Shown here in pieces: positions 7,723 to 16,825 of a stretch of DNA of 64,000 bases. Position 1 is the first letter of the stretch. The number at the start of each line of letters is the position of its first letter. The notes under the pieces are model-generated. The model did no database searches. It was given only the letters and a program-made list of their open reading frames with translations, and was not told the DNA's origin. The translations under genes and the position numbers were made by a program. This DNA comes from Sinomicrobium sp. (GTDB lineage: Bacteria > Bacteroidota > Bacteroidia > Flavobacteriales > Flavobacteriaceae): positions 20,180-84,179 of the forward strand of contig JAJUFH010000011.1 of the NCBI GenBank assembly GCA_029266035.1, in the 5' to 3' direction.

Positions 7723-10101
7723 CTATGAAGAAGCCTCTATTTCTTTCATCAAGTCTTCGTAAGTATAGGTAGTCGCTGTTTTGTCTTCATCTCTCCTATA
7801 GAGCACTTCTACCCGAAGAGCTTTAAGACCTATAACTCCTTGCAGTTCTTCCAACTCCAGTATTTCGACATTCTCGCTAAAGTAATTTCTCGACTGTAGG
7901 AAACGTATATATCTCAGGTATTCTTCTTCGTCTTTAAGGCTTGAATACACTATGGTAATCTTACCTTTTTGAGTAATTCTCTCTTCGCTTCCCTTTACCA
8001 AAGCCTTGTCGAGACGCTTTTTGATAATCTCATAACGCGCGTTGTAGGTGCCGTCTACATCAAATTGTTTTTCGTCCATTCTAAATCGAATAGAGAGCGG
8101 AGAATTGTAAACCAACAACAGCGAGGCCACATCGAGTTTTACCGGTAACTCCTGTTTGAGGTGATAATAGGCATTTTCCATTTCCCACATCACTTGAAGT
8201 TGCCACAAGCGAAGATTGTAGAGATAAATATCACTGTACTCTCTACTGTGACCTATAGAAGCCCCGATATACATATTGTGCTCTACTCCGTCAGTTTTAT
8301 AGCGCTCGAAATAGTGTGGAAACATCTTCTGGGCATCTGATTGTTTTTTATCGATCAGAGATGCTAGTTTTTTATTTATGAGATTTACCGATTTATCATA
8401 ATTCTTTCTATGATCGTAAACCATCTGATAATGAGCATTAATAGTGCTATTATATTCAGCAATACTTTCACCTACAGCAGTATCCAATTTTTGCAAGTGA
8501 CCAAAGAAAGGGTGAATTTCTTCCTTGAGAAAATCCAATACAATCTGTTCACTTCCCGCGTGGAGATCATTAAGGATATCATTGAGGTGTCCATTCAACC
8601 GGAACAGTATTTCCTCGTAGACAGGAAGGGGCTCGAAAAGTATGGCTTTTTCCAAAATAGTCTTGACGAAAGACAGCTGAATAATAAGGTCTTTACGTAT
8701 AGCCTCATTCCGCGCCTGAGAAGAATCTCTGATATCGATCTGTCCGTACAAGGGATATACATCTTCAAATACGATTTCTCCCAATGAAGAGGCTTCTCCC
8801 TGCAATTGTTGTCTCAAGTAGTGGCGCACCTCATTTTCAAACTTCCACTTCACACTGGGGTGAATTGCAGTGTATTCCTGTTGGATTACAGCCTCGATCT
8901 GGTTGGCTTCCTCCACTTTGGCTCGGGTAATGGCAGCGACGAGATAGGGCATCACATTATCCAATTTCTGCACGTTGATACTATTCAGTTCATGTGTACG
9001 GGGTGATCCCAATTCTATAATCCCAAACAATCCAAAATCTTCTAAGATTATAGGTGCGAGAATTACGCTTTTGATTCCCTGTTTCCTTATATTGACAAAG
9101 GAGAAATCCTCTGAACTGAGCAGGTATTTGTCGATATCGGCCACGGCAAAATATTTTCTATCTTCTAAGAGGTGCTTGCAAGTTCCGTGGCACAGCATTT
9201 CTTCCTCGGGAAGCTCTGTAATATCACCTAACATAAAACTGGTAAAAGGTCCTCCTTTTTTGTGTTCAAATTTTCCTTGTGTCTTATCGTAAACACAAAA
9301 GCCAACCTTTATATCAGGAATACTGTAGAGGGTGCTAAATATATTTCTAAAATCACTGACAAAATCTTCGTGATTACCTGTACCTATTCCCAACAGAGCA
9401 CTTTTGAGATCGGAGATCACGTTCTCAGTGGTGGCATCATACATATTGCAGATACCAAACCCTCTGAGCTTCCAGCTTCCAGGTGGAAATTTTGATTTCC
9501 ACAGTGCTATATCGTCAAAATTATTCAGCAATTGATCGATGTCTTCCGGAGTGATTTCTACGGCTTTTTCGGTGGGAGAGATTTCCAGATAATCGGCGTT
9601 GTACAGCACTCTGTAATTTCTCATAATTCCACTAGCGTCGGGAATATCGTAAAAAACAGATTGCTGGAAATTGGTATTTACACCGTAATAGGTTTTGAGT
9701 ATAACCGAGCAAGCCATGATATACTTGTACTCATCGCTGATATCCCTCAATTTGAGATCGAAGTCCTGCCCAGCTTCGCGCACAATTTTGAGAAAGCGTT
9801 CCGAAGCGTTGAAAATAATATTCTCGAAAGGAATGGCTGCCATTTTGATCTCATTATGAGTAAGTGCGGGAGAAAAAGTATCTCGAAGCAACAATGCGAT
9901 CACCTCAGCGTACTTTTCCAGCAGTCTTACATCGGTAAAACCATCGCGTAATTCAGGATACGGACGCTGTGCCTCTAGTACTTTCTTAGCCCTTGCTGCG
10001 AGAAATTCGTCCTCTCCACAAGCCTGTTCTTCATAAAAGTCCAATAGCTTGTGAAAACCTATCTCTATCAAAAACGGCGAATCTTCAATCAATCCTTTCA
10101 T
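7723..10101 (-). CDS. Large GAF-domain cytoplasmic protein
   Basis: 792 residues without signal peptide or membrane segments. The middle (about residues 255-400) resembles a GAF sensory domain, including GFCVYDKTQGKFEH, CHGTCKHLLED and VILAPIILEDFGLFGIIELGS. The N- and C-terminal thirds are mostly helical and charged and carry no recognised kinase, cyclase or HTH output domain. Proteins of this shape occur in Bacteroidota as GAF domain-containing proteins of unknown function; a signalling or scaffold role is an inference. The -7 box lies only four bases before the ATG, so the mRNA may have almost no leader. Confidence 0.75.
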   Translation of the reverse strand: MKGLIEDSPFLIEIGFHKLLDFYEEQACGEDEFLAARAKKVLEAQRPYPELRDGFTDVRLLEKYAEVIALLLRDTFSPALTHNEIKMAAIPFENIIFNASERFLKIVREAGQDFDLKLRDISDEYKYIMACSVILKTYYGVNTNFQQSVFYDIPDASGIMRNYRVLYNADYLEISPTEKAVEITPEDIDQLLNNFDDIALWKSKFPPGSWKLRGFGICNMYDATTENVISDLKSALLGIGTGNHEDFVSDFRNIFSTLYSIPDIKVGFCVYDKTQGKFEHKKGGPFTSFMLGDITELPEEEMLCHGTCKHLLEDRKYFAVADIDKYLLSSEDFSFVNIRKQGIKSVILAPIILEDFGLFGIIELGSPRTHELNSINVQKLDNVMPYLVAAITRAKVEEANQIEAVIQQEYTAIHPSVKWKFENEVRHYLRQQLQGEASSLGEIVFEDVYPLYGQIDIRDSSQARNEAIRKDLIIQLSFVKTILEKAILFEPLPVYEEILFRLNGHLNDILNDLHAGSEQIVLDFLKEEIHPFFGHLQKLDTAVGESIAEYNSTINAHYQMVYDHRKNYDKSVNLINKKLASLIDKKQSDAQKMFPHYFERYKTDGVEHNMYIGASIGHSREYSDIYLYNLRLWQLQVMWEMENAYYHLKQELPVKLDVASLLLVYNSPLSIRFRMDEKQFDVDGTYNARYEIIKKRLDKALVKGSEERITQKGKITIVYSSLKDEEEYLRYIRFLQSRNYFSENVEILELEELQGVIGLKALRVEVLYRRDEDKTATTYTYEDLMKEIEASS

Positions 10102-10105
10102 AGTA

Positions 10106-10113
10106 CAAATTTA
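10106..10113 (-). promoter_or_regulatory. -7 box of the GAF protein gene, abutting the start codon
   Basis: The reverse strand reads TAAATTTG, a TAnnTTTG match that ends four bases before the ATG at 10099-10101. If used, transcription would start at or within a few bases of the start codon. Confidence 0.4.
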
Positions 10114-10232
10114 CTAAATTTATCACTTCAGTGTTTACCTATCTGTTTTTTCAACTCCTCCATCCCTTTTTTTACTGCGTTAAAAAAATAGTTAAATCGT
10201 CCTCCATCACTATGCCATACCAAAGAGTTTAT

Positions 10233-10240
10233 TATTTTTG
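10233..10240 (+). promoter_or_regulatory. -7 box of the DUF3050 gene
   Basis: TATTTTTG fits TAnnTTTG and overlaps an in-frame TTG at 10238, which decides the start in favour of the ATG at 10253. Confidence 0.45.
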
Positions 10241-10252
10241 AAGAAAAACATC

Positions 10253-11038
10253 ATGCTGGAAGATATTGAGACCGAGATTGCCCCACTGCGTGACAAGCTG
10301 CTTAAACACTCTTTGTACCAGAACATTCACACCCCTGAAGACCTCAGGCTTTTTCTGGAGTACCACGTCTTTGCAGTATGGGATTTTATGTCGCTCTTAA
10401 AGGCACTACAGCAACACCTCACTTGTACAACCATCCCCTGGATACCCACAAAAAACCCGGAACTACGGCATCTTATCAATGAAATCGTACTCTCGGAAGA
10501 AACTGATATAACACGAGACGGCAAGTACCTGAGTCATTACGAGATGTACATAGAGGCGATGCAAGAGTGTGGAGCAGATACCTCGCGAATAGAAACTTTT
10601 ATAAGCGATCTGCTCTCCTTAAAAAACGTGCTGGTAGACATCAAACTCAGCCAATTACCGGAAGCTATCAAAGAGTTTCTAAATTTCACTTTCTTTCTTA
10701 TCGAAGAAGGAAAGCCTCATAAAATTGCCGCTGCATTTACATTTGGACGGGAAGACTTTGTCCCTGAAACTTTCACCTCCCTGCTCCACAAAATGCAACA
10801 GTACTTCCCCGAACTCTGCACCGACAAACTGCAATACTATTTAGAAAGGCATATTGAACTCAAGGCAAATCAATATTGCCCAAAGGCCTTGCAGATGGTC
10901 TCGGCATTGTGCGGAGACAGCGACAAAAAATGGAAAGAAGCTGAAGAAACCGCTATTTTAGCGATAGAAAAGCATATAGCATTTTGGGACACCATAGAAC
11001 AGGAAATCATCAAGGCTAGAACAGAATCTCTAGCCTGA
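10253..11038 (+). CDS. DUF3050 domain-containing protein
   Basis: 261 residues spanning a full DUF3050 domain, a family with a haem-oxygenase/TenA-like helical fold. Recognisable parts are DIETEIAPLRDKLLKHSLY, LEYHVFAVWDFMSLLKALQ and LSEETDITRDGKYLSHYEMY, with conserved histidine and glutamate residues that could bind metal or cofactor. Its biochemical role is unknown. The protein is cytoplasmic, with no signal peptide. The adjacent convergent gene encodes a 2Fe-2S ferredoxin whose stop codon lies nine bases away, but the two are on opposite strands and so do not form an operon. Confidence 0.82.
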   Translation: MLEDIETEIAPLRDKLLKHSLYQNIHTPEDLRLFLEYHVFAVWDFMSLLKALQQHLTCTTIPWIPTKNPELRHLINEIVLSEETDITRDGKYLSHYEMYIEAMQECGADTSRIETFISDLLSLKNVLVDIKLSQLPEAIKEFLNFTFFLIEEGKPHKIAAAFTFGREDFVPETFTSLLHKMQQYFPELCTDKLQYYLERHIELKANQYCPKALQMVSALCGDSDKKWKEAEETAILAIEKHIAFWDTIEQEIIKARTESLA

Positions 11039-11047
11039 CAAGATTAC

Positions 11048-11368
11048 CTATACCTCAGGAGCCAACTCCAATTCCAGTCCGTCCATATCTTCGGTTATAG
11101 CGAGCTGACAGCCCAATCTACTGTTTTCCTTTACATGGAAGGCTTCAAACAACATTGCTTCTTCATCAGGTCCCACTTCGGGAAGTTGGTGATCTGAAAT
11201 CACATAACACTGACAGGAAGCACACATAGCCATTCCTCCACAGGTTCCTTCTACCGGGAGTTCGTAGGCCTTGCACAGTTCCATGATATTCATGGCCATA
11301 TCGGTAGGAGCGTCCAACTCATGTACTACTCCTTCCCTATCTTTGATCTTGATTTTTATATCAGACAT
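11048..11368 (-). CDS. 2Fe-2S ferredoxin, adrenodoxin type
   Basis: 106 residues with the four iron-sulfur ligands C43, C49, C52 and C87 (C-x5-C-x2-C-x34-C) inside GTCGGMAMCASCQC and LGCQLA. This is the vertebrate/ISC ferredoxin pattern, so the protein carries single electrons in the cytoplasm. The open frame extends upstream to 11443, but a TAnnTTTG box at 11393-11400 lies in that extension, and the ATG at 11368 gives the normal family length. No reductase or cytochrome P450 partner lies next to it. Confidence 0.92.
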   Translation of the reverse strand: MSDIKIKIKDREGVVHELDAPTDMAMNIMELCKAYELPVEGTCGGMAMCASCQCYVISDHQLPEVGPDEEAMLFEAFHVKENSRLGCQLAITEDMDGLELELAPEV

Positions 11369-11392
11369 TAGCGCTGTTTGTTTCGAAAGGGG

Positions 11393-11400
11393 CAAATTTA
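11393..11400 (-). promoter_or_regulatory. -7 box of the ferredoxin gene
   Basis: The reverse strand reads TAAATTTG, 24 bases before the chosen ATG. It supports the shorter protein. Confidence 0.45.
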
Positions 11401-11516
11401 CAAAATATAGTACAACTAGGCTATTAAAATTGACTTCGGGCAACAGCTAAATTATCGTCCGAAATCCCCGCGTCTCAGAGGAAGAGAAGGCTTTTATGTC
11501 ACCTTCTTTCTGCGAG

Positions 11517-12578
11517 CTATAATGCCGGAACCCAATTGTCGTCGCCCGCCAATATATTTTGCAAGGTATAAGTCTCTGCTTCTTCCTCGCTCAACACTCG
11601 CGACCAAGGCACTCTGCGTTTAATTTCACAGTCTTTATCCTCACCTGTGTACTGTAGTGTTTCCAAGTTTTTTTCAGTTGTAACCCCCGTACTCGTTTCC
11701 GTCACCTCTTCTTCCAGTATTGCTCCAGGTCCGGTAGAATTGTATTCGGCGTAAAACACGGTCTCTTCCACCTCCGGTTTACCCCAATTATTCCAGCCAT
11801 CGGGGGCTAGGTGTCGACTCAGATAACAATTTAGAAATACAGTTTTTGCGTATTGCCGCAATGGTCTACCGAGATAAAACTTGTTGTCCCCGCGCCCTGT
11901 AATTCGGCAGTTGAGAAATACCATACCGTATTCGGCTAGTTCGGGGGTAGAAGCGGCTGTTACATACCCCTTGCCCTTACAATTGATTACACAACTCTCG
12001 AACACAGCGGTAGACGATCCGAAAATAAAATCTACAGTTCCTTCTATATAGCAGTTCTTGTAGTATTGTCGGCTCTTCTTTCCCTTCAGATACAGCGTAT
12101 TCTGGTTGCCGAGGAACTTGCAGTTTTCAAAGACTACTCGGTCTCCAGCAACCCAAACTGCCACTGCAGCACCAACATGACCTGCACTATTTTCAAAAGT
12201 CAGGTTTTTAGCCTTGAAGTTATCGGCAAACACAAAAAAAGACGCCGACGCATTACGCCCCATCTCCTCATCGAAGATATTCTTCTTAGAAGCGTAATAA
12301 TCGTAGGTCAATACAGTATAGGTCATGCTTTCACCGATAAGGCTGACATGTGTTTTAGAAGCCGGAAGCACTAGTTTCTCCTTGTACTTACCGTTTTTGA
12401 TAAAGATTCTCGTTTCATTCTTCCTAAAATCAGGAACCGCATTGATGGCTTCCTGTACTGTAGTAAAATCGCCCGAACCTCCTTGGTCGACCACAAAATC
12501 ATACTTCTGCTCTTTGGTCTGTCCAAAAACAGAAAACGACACAATACACAGTAATACCGTAATGCTTATAATCTTCAT
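11517..12578 (-). CDS. Secreted pectinesterase (carbohydrate esterase family 8)
   Basis: 353 residues with an Sec signal peptide (MKIISITVLLCIVSFSVFGQ). The right-handed beta-helix esterase is marked by GDFTTVQEAINAVP, GAAVAVWVAGDRVVFENCKF, the catalytic GTVDFIFG stretch and YLGRPLRQYAKTVF. The enzyme removes methyl groups from homogalacturonan in the periplasm or outside the cell. The usual LGRPW motif reads LGRPL here. The start at 12578 places the signal peptide at the N-terminus; an upstream in-frame start at 12599 is less likely. No pectate lyase, polygalacturonase or SusCD pair lies beside it, so it is not part of a visible pectin locus. Confidence 0.9.
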   Translation of the reverse strand: MKIISITVLLCIVSFSVFGQTKEQKYDFVVDQGGSGDFTTVQEAINAVPDFRKNETRIFIKNGKYKEKLVLPASKTHVSLIGESMTYTVLTYDYYASKKNIFDEEMGRNASASFFVFADNFKAKNLTFENSAGHVGAAVAVWVAGDRVVFENCKFLGNQNTLYLKGKKSRQYYKNCYIEGTVDFIFGSSTAVFESCVINCKGKGYVTAASTPELAEYGMVFLNCRITGRGDNKFYLGRPLRQYAKTVFLNCYLSRHLAPDGWNNWGKPEVEETVFYAEYNSTGPGAILEEEVTETSTGVTTEKNLETLQYTGEDKDCEIKRRVPWSRVLSEEEAETYTLQNILAGDDNWVPAL

Positions 12579-12993
12579 ACTGCAAGAATTCTTTACCATC
12601 GAGAAAATATTCGTAAATCAACTCGCTCGGAAATACTTTAATCCGAGTAGAAACCATTGTTCTGAAATTCACAGAAAAGGTCGATAGCGACTGAAAAATC
12701 ACCCGTGCAAGATACATATTTTTTTCTGCAGATAAAGAACGATATCAAGCGGTGAAAAGAGTGTTAGGTTTTTTAGTTAACAAAAATTAACATTTATTCT
12801 TACAAGAAATAAAAATAAAACACATCTAACTTGATTTCAGCAAACTAAATAGCATTATATAAACCTTTAAATTAAATAATTCATCCGATTTACTCTGTTT
12901 TAAACTCCTGTATTGGCTAAATTTCTAATCGTTTACACTTCTTTGAGCCCGGAGATATTGTCTCTACCTCTTCCTCTTTTACCTCCTCAAATA
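12579..12993. other. 415-base AT-rich spacer upstream of the pectinesterase
   Basis: No gene is seen. A short inverted repeat, gttaa-caaaaa-ttaac, lies at 12776-12791, and a pyrimidine-rich run of ctacctcttcctctt type lies near 12960-12985. No convincing TAnnTTTG box was found for the pectinesterase, so its expression may depend on an activator. Confidence 0.5.
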
Positions 12994-14361
12994 CTACAAA
13001 TATTTATCCACGAGATAGACCAACGACGCCATAGTAGCAGCCCCGAGTTGCAGCTCTCGCTGATTGACGTGTTCAAAGGTATCGTTGGCTGCGTGGTGGT
13101 GATCGAAGTACCGCTGAGAATCCGGTCGGAGTCCTGCCAAGATTACATCGCTTCCTTTTAACGGACGAATATCGGCACCGCTATACCCTTTTTCAAACAG
13201 GTGGATCAGATAAGGTTCGAACAGAGATTTCCAGCTCGTAATCATTTTGTATTGAGCGTCGTTACACTCAAACGTAAAACCTCTTGGAGTAAACCCTCCC
13301 GAATCACTTTCCAGTGCAAAAACGTGTTTCTCGTTTTTATCACGGGCTATTTGGGCGTATTTTTTTCCTCCTCTCAAACCATTTTCCTCATTCATAAAAA
13401 GCACGACGCGAAGCGTTCTCTTAGGCTTATACCCTGTTTCGCGGAGCAATCGGAGTACTTCCATACTCTGTACACAGCCCGCTCCGTCGTCGTGAGCACC
13501 ATCACCTAGATCCCATGAATCCAAATGTCCTCCTACCACCATAACCTCTTCGGGATGTGTGCTCCCTTTTATTTCGCCTATCACATTGTACGACTGTACA
13601 TCGGGCAATTGTCTGCAGTTTTGCTTAAAATAAAATTTGATCTTCGGGTTGAGCGCCAGCATACTGCTCAGCAGTTCTGCTCCGTTGGTACTAATAGCCG
13701 CTGCGGGAATGCGCTGATTTAGCGATAGCTCCCCATAGCTCATATTCCCCGCATGTGGCAAATCGTCCATTCTAAAGGTCATAGAGCGTACTATAACTCC
13801 AACGGCACCGTATTTTGCAGCTTCTTCCGCTCCGGAATAACGCTGATCCACACATCCGCTATAAGCCTTGTTGGCCTGGATGATATTGGCCTGCATAGGT
13901 CGGTTGTAAAATACAATTTTTCCTTCTATTTTCTCTTTTCCAAGAGCTGCTAGATCTTCCAGCCCCTGTACTTCCACCACCTCAGCTTTCAGTCCGCCAG
14001 CCGGAGTGGCTACCGACCCTCCCAGGGCACATATAGGCACATTGTTGGTCATTCCAGGCGAAGTTTCTATATAAGCCACTTCTGCAATACCTCTCACCCA
14101 TTTAGGCACCATAACAGGCTGTAACCACACCCTGTCGAGCCCAAGTGAATCTAGTTGTTCGCGCATATAAGTAACCGCTCGTTCGGCATTGAGCGAACCC
14201 GAGAGTCTCGGACCGATTTGATTGGATAAATAATCGAGCCAATCGTATCCCTTTGCTTCCAACAATGCCTTGTCGTAAATTGCTTTGAGTTGCTTTTCGT
14301 CTTGGGTTTGCCCGAAGGCACAAAAAGAGAATAGAAGTCCTAGAAAGAGTAGTTTTTTCAT
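12994..14361 (-). CDS. Secreted M28-family zinc aminopeptidase/carboxypeptidase
   Basis: 455 residues with a signal peptide ending near FCAFGQ. A protease-associated (PA) region lies in the middle (around KIVFYNRP and YGAVGVIVRS). The catalytic M28 domain follows, with GGHLDSWDLGDGAHDDGAGC giving the first zinc ligands and general acid area, FMNEENGLRGG giving the catalytic and bridging glutamates, and SDSGGFTPRG. A late histidine in FDHHHAANDTFEHV completes the site. It should trim peptides from one end in the periplasm or outside the cell. It stands alone, with its own -7 box 75 bases upstream. Confidence 0.9.
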   Translation of the reverse strand: MKKLLFLGLLFSFCAFGQTQDEKQLKAIYDKALLEAKGYDWLDYLSNQIGPRLSGSLNAERAVTYMREQLDSLGLDRVWLQPVMVPKWVRGIAEVAYIETSPGMTNNVPICALGGSVATPAGGLKAEVVEVQGLEDLAALGKEKIEGKIVFYNRPMQANIIQANKAYSGCVDQRYSGAEEAAKYGAVGVIVRSMTFRMDDLPHAGNMSYGELSLNQRIPAAAISTNGAELLSSMLALNPKIKFYFKQNCRQLPDVQSYNVIGEIKGSTHPEEVMVVGGHLDSWDLGDGAHDDGAGCVQSMEVLRLLRETGYKPKRTLRVVLFMNEENGLRGGKKYAQIARDKNEKHVFALESDSGGFTPRGFTFECNDAQYKMITSWKSLFEPYLIHLFEKGYSGADIRPLKGSDVILAGLRPDSQRYFDHHHAANDTFEHVNQRELQLGAATMASLVYLVDKYL

Positions 14362-14435
14362 TCGAGTGAATTCAAGTTAGTGTTTTAGACCACCAGCCAA
14401 ACCGCAGTATTCGATTTGCTTGCAATACTTCTGGT

Positions 14436-14443
14436 CAAATATA
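14436..14443 (-). promoter_or_regulatory. -7 box candidate for the M28 peptidase
   Basis: The reverse strand reads TATATTTG, a good TAnnTTTG match between the two reverse-strand genes, about 75 bases before the peptidase ATG. Confidence 0.4.
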
Positions 14444-14447
14444 TTCA

Positions 14448-15341
14448 TTAATCTTTGATCTCGTCTTCTTCTTCCAACTGCTTTTTGTAATCGTCTATAT
14501 GAGCCTTGACTTCATCGTCTAATTCGGGCTCTTTGACATCTTTGTACTCCTTGAGCTCGTCGTAAAGAATATCGGCCAGAATCAGCCTCGACGCCTCTTT
14601 GCTGTCTGCCGGAATTACAAACCACGGCGCATGCGGAGTAGATGTGTGGTTTATAGCTTCTTCGTAACACTTTTGGTAATTGTCCCAAAGCTTTCGCTCT
14701 TCCAGATCTCCTGGAGAGAACTTCCAGTTTTTCTCTTCTTTATTGAGTCGGCGAAGCAGTCGGTGTCGCTGCTCTTCTTTAGACAGATGGAGGAAAAATT
14801 TAAAGATAATGGTTCCGTTTGCCGCAGCGTGCTTCTCAAAATTGTTGATCTGCTCAAATCGCTGTTCCCAGAAGTCGGGACTTATATCGTCTACACTTTC
14901 AATACCGGGAATATTCTCATTCAGCAGATATTCGGGATGCACCCTGGTAACCAATACATTTTCGTAATGAGTACGGTTAAAAACACTAAACTTCCCCCTT
15001 TCGGGCAGGGCGATATAATGCCGCCACAAGTAATCGTGACGAAGTTCTATTGCAGAAGGGGTTTTAAAGCTGTGTACCACCACCCCTCGGGCGTTGAGAT
15101 CTTTAAAAACTTCGCGAATCAGACTGTCTTTCCCCGCCGTATCCATACCCTGTATACAAATCAACACCCCGTATTTCCCGTGGGCGTACATTTTGTTTTG
15201 GAATTTAGCCAGCTTTTTGCGCTCCTTGCCCAACGCCTTTTCCAACTCCTCTTCTGTAGCGTTTAGGGTGTTTAAGGTTGGAATATCTTTTAAGCTTATC
15301 ACCTTGTCAACCCTGTAATGTGAAGTCTTTATCTTGTCCAT
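14448..15341 (-). CDS. Polyphosphate kinase 2 family protein
   Basis: 297 residues covering a complete one-domain PPK2. The Walker A motif is CIQGMDTAGKDSLIREVF, the Walker B position reads FSVFNRTHYENVLVTRV, and the lid region holds arginines in EEQRHRLLRRLNKEEKNWKF. The enzyme transfers phosphate between polyphosphate and nucleotides in the cytoplasm; whether it prefers AMP, ADP or GDP is not decided here. The C-terminus carries an acidic extension (KQLEEEDEIKD). It lies downstream of the ENPP-like gene's stop on the same strand, with 93 bases between them. Confidence 0.9.
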   Translation of the reverse strand: MDKIKTSHYRVDKVISLKDIPTLNTLNATEEELEKALGKERKKLAKFQNKMYAHGKYGVLICIQGMDTAGKDSLIREVFKDLNARGVVVHSFKTPSAIELRHDYLWRHYIALPERGKFSVFNRTHYENVLVTRVHPEYLLNENIPGIESVDDISPDFWEQRFEQINNFEKHAAANGTIIFKFFLHLSKEEQRHRLLRRLNKEEKNWKFSPGDLEERKLWDNYQKCYEEAINHTSTPHAPWFVIPADSKEASRLILADILYDELKEYKDVKEPELDDEVKAHIDDYKKQLEEEDEIKD

Positions 15342-15434
15342 ATTCTGCTGTTTGCTGATAAAGATAAAAAAGAATATTTAGTTTGAATAACTCTTCACAT
15401 TCACAGTCTTTACACAGCTTGAGCAGTATACCAT

Positions 15435-16715
15435 CTACTCAAAACCATCAGAATTCAAAAAGATAGAATTCGTAGTGCTCAAGGCTCCATCGATTTCAGA
15501 GATTATTTTTATGCCCAGTAATTTGGCTACCAAGGGGTAGATGTTGACATTTTCTATGGGTGGCAAACTGTAATTCTTTTTGATACCGGGGCCTTCGATA
15601 TAAAAAATCCCACCCATATTTTTATTTTCAAAGGGATCGTAGCCGTGCATTCCACCCAATTTTTGCAAGGATGGCAGTTCGGTGAGATTGACGATAGTGT
15701 ATGGAGCATCGGCAATCAAGACCAGATCCCCAATTTTATCGTTATCGCTATAATTCAAATAATTGGGGACATTCTCTCTTCTATATACCGCAAAAAGGCT
15801 TTGTTGACTCAACTGCTCGTAGAGCCTTTCAGTTTCCGCCTCGCTTTCGGTATAGATCATCGCTACCGGTCCGCCGTAAAAATGATCGTTATCTACCTCT
15901 GCATAATCGCGGATATTGATGAGCTGAGACAGCTCGTCCATCCCGTGGTCTGAAGTGACAATTAAGTATACCGGCAAATCCAGTTTTTCTAAGCCAGTCC
16001 TCAAGGCACCAATCTGCTGGTCTACATATGCCACGGCATCTCGGGTTTCCTCAGCGTCCGGTCCGAATCGATGCCCTTGGGTATCTACCTCAGAAAAGTA
16101 AAGGGTAATGAGATGCGGACGAAGTTTTTCCGGCAACTGCAACCATTCCAAAACTCGTTTTACACGGTATTCGTAAGGAGTTTGCTTGTTGTAAGGGTAG
16201 TAATACTTAGGGTGCATACCGTTTACATCGGCTTCAGAGCCCACCCAAAAATAGGATGCTGCACATATTCCCTGGAGTTGTGCCAGATTCCACAGCGGGA
16301 TTCCCTGATACCAATCTCCGTTCTCCACCGCATCCTTATTGCCGATACTATATCTTTTTTTAGTGTTCGGATCGTAAAAAACATTGGAGACAATACCGTG
16401 ATGCTCCGGATAAAGCCCCGTAATCAGGCTGTAGTGATTAGGAAAGGTTTTAGAAGGAAAGGAAGGGATAAGTCTGCGGGTACTACTCCCGTTCTTCTGC
16501 AGTTCGAGAATATGCTGTGCCCTGTATTTTTCGGCGTAATCGTGGCGAAAACCATCGATAGACACCATAACCACATAGGGCTTTTGTATGGCTTTGTCTG
16601 TGTTTTCCACCGCGTTGGAAACTACCTCGTTCTTCAGTACATCTTTATAAGACATTTGCTGAGCACCGCCTTGCAAACCGAATAAAAAAACGGCAATAAC
16701 TAAAAATCTTTTCAT
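15435..16715 (-). CDS. Ectonucleotide pyrophosphatase/phosphodiesterase (alkaline phosphatase superfamily)
   Basis: 426 residues, starting with a signal peptide (MKRFLVIAVFLFGLQGGAQQ). The catalytic domain has VMVSIDGFRHDY for the first metal aspartate, SFPSKTFPNHYSLITGLYP with the nucleophilic threonine, LYFSEVDTQGHRFGPDAEE, VTSDHGMDEL and LGGMHGYDP for the remaining zinc ligands. It should hydrolyse nucleotide pyrophosphates or phosphodiesters in the periplasm. The ATG at 16715 was preferred over one at 16790 because it places the signal peptide first and lies 21 bases after a -7 box. Confidence 0.9.
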   Translation of the reverse strand: MKRFLVIAVFLFGLQGGAQQMSYKDVLKNEVVSNAVENTDKAIQKPYVVMVSIDGFRHDYAEKYRAQHILELQKNGSSTRRLIPSFPSKTFPNHYSLITGLYPEHHGIVSNVFYDPNTKKRYSIGNKDAVENGDWYQGIPLWNLAQLQGICAASYFWVGSEADVNGMHPKYYYPYNKQTPYEYRVKRVLEWLQLPEKLRPHLITLYFSEVDTQGHRFGPDAEETRDAVAYVDQQIGALRTGLEKLDLPVYLIVTSDHGMDELSQLINIRDYAEVDNDHFYGGPVAMIYTESEAETERLYEQLSQQSLFAVYRRENVPNYLNYSDNDKIGDLVLIADAPYTIVNLTELPSLQKLGGMHGYDPFENKNMGGIFYIEGPGIKKNYSLPPIENVNIYPLVAKLLGIKIISEIDGALSTTNSIFLNSDGFE

Positions 16716-16736
16716 GGAAGTCTGTGTGATATGCCA

Positions 16737-16744
16737 CAAAATTA
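16737..16744 (-). promoter_or_regulatory. -7 box of the ENPP-like gene
   Basis: The reverse strand reads TAATTTTG (TAnnTTTG), 21 bases before the ATG at 16715, and lies inside the longer alternative frame. Confidence 0.45.
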
Positions 16745-16825
16745 CAAAACTTATACGGCTGTTTTGGAAGTTCGGCGAGGAGCTTATCACTTTTAAAGAT
16801 TATTTAACGGAGTGGCAATGGTCTG

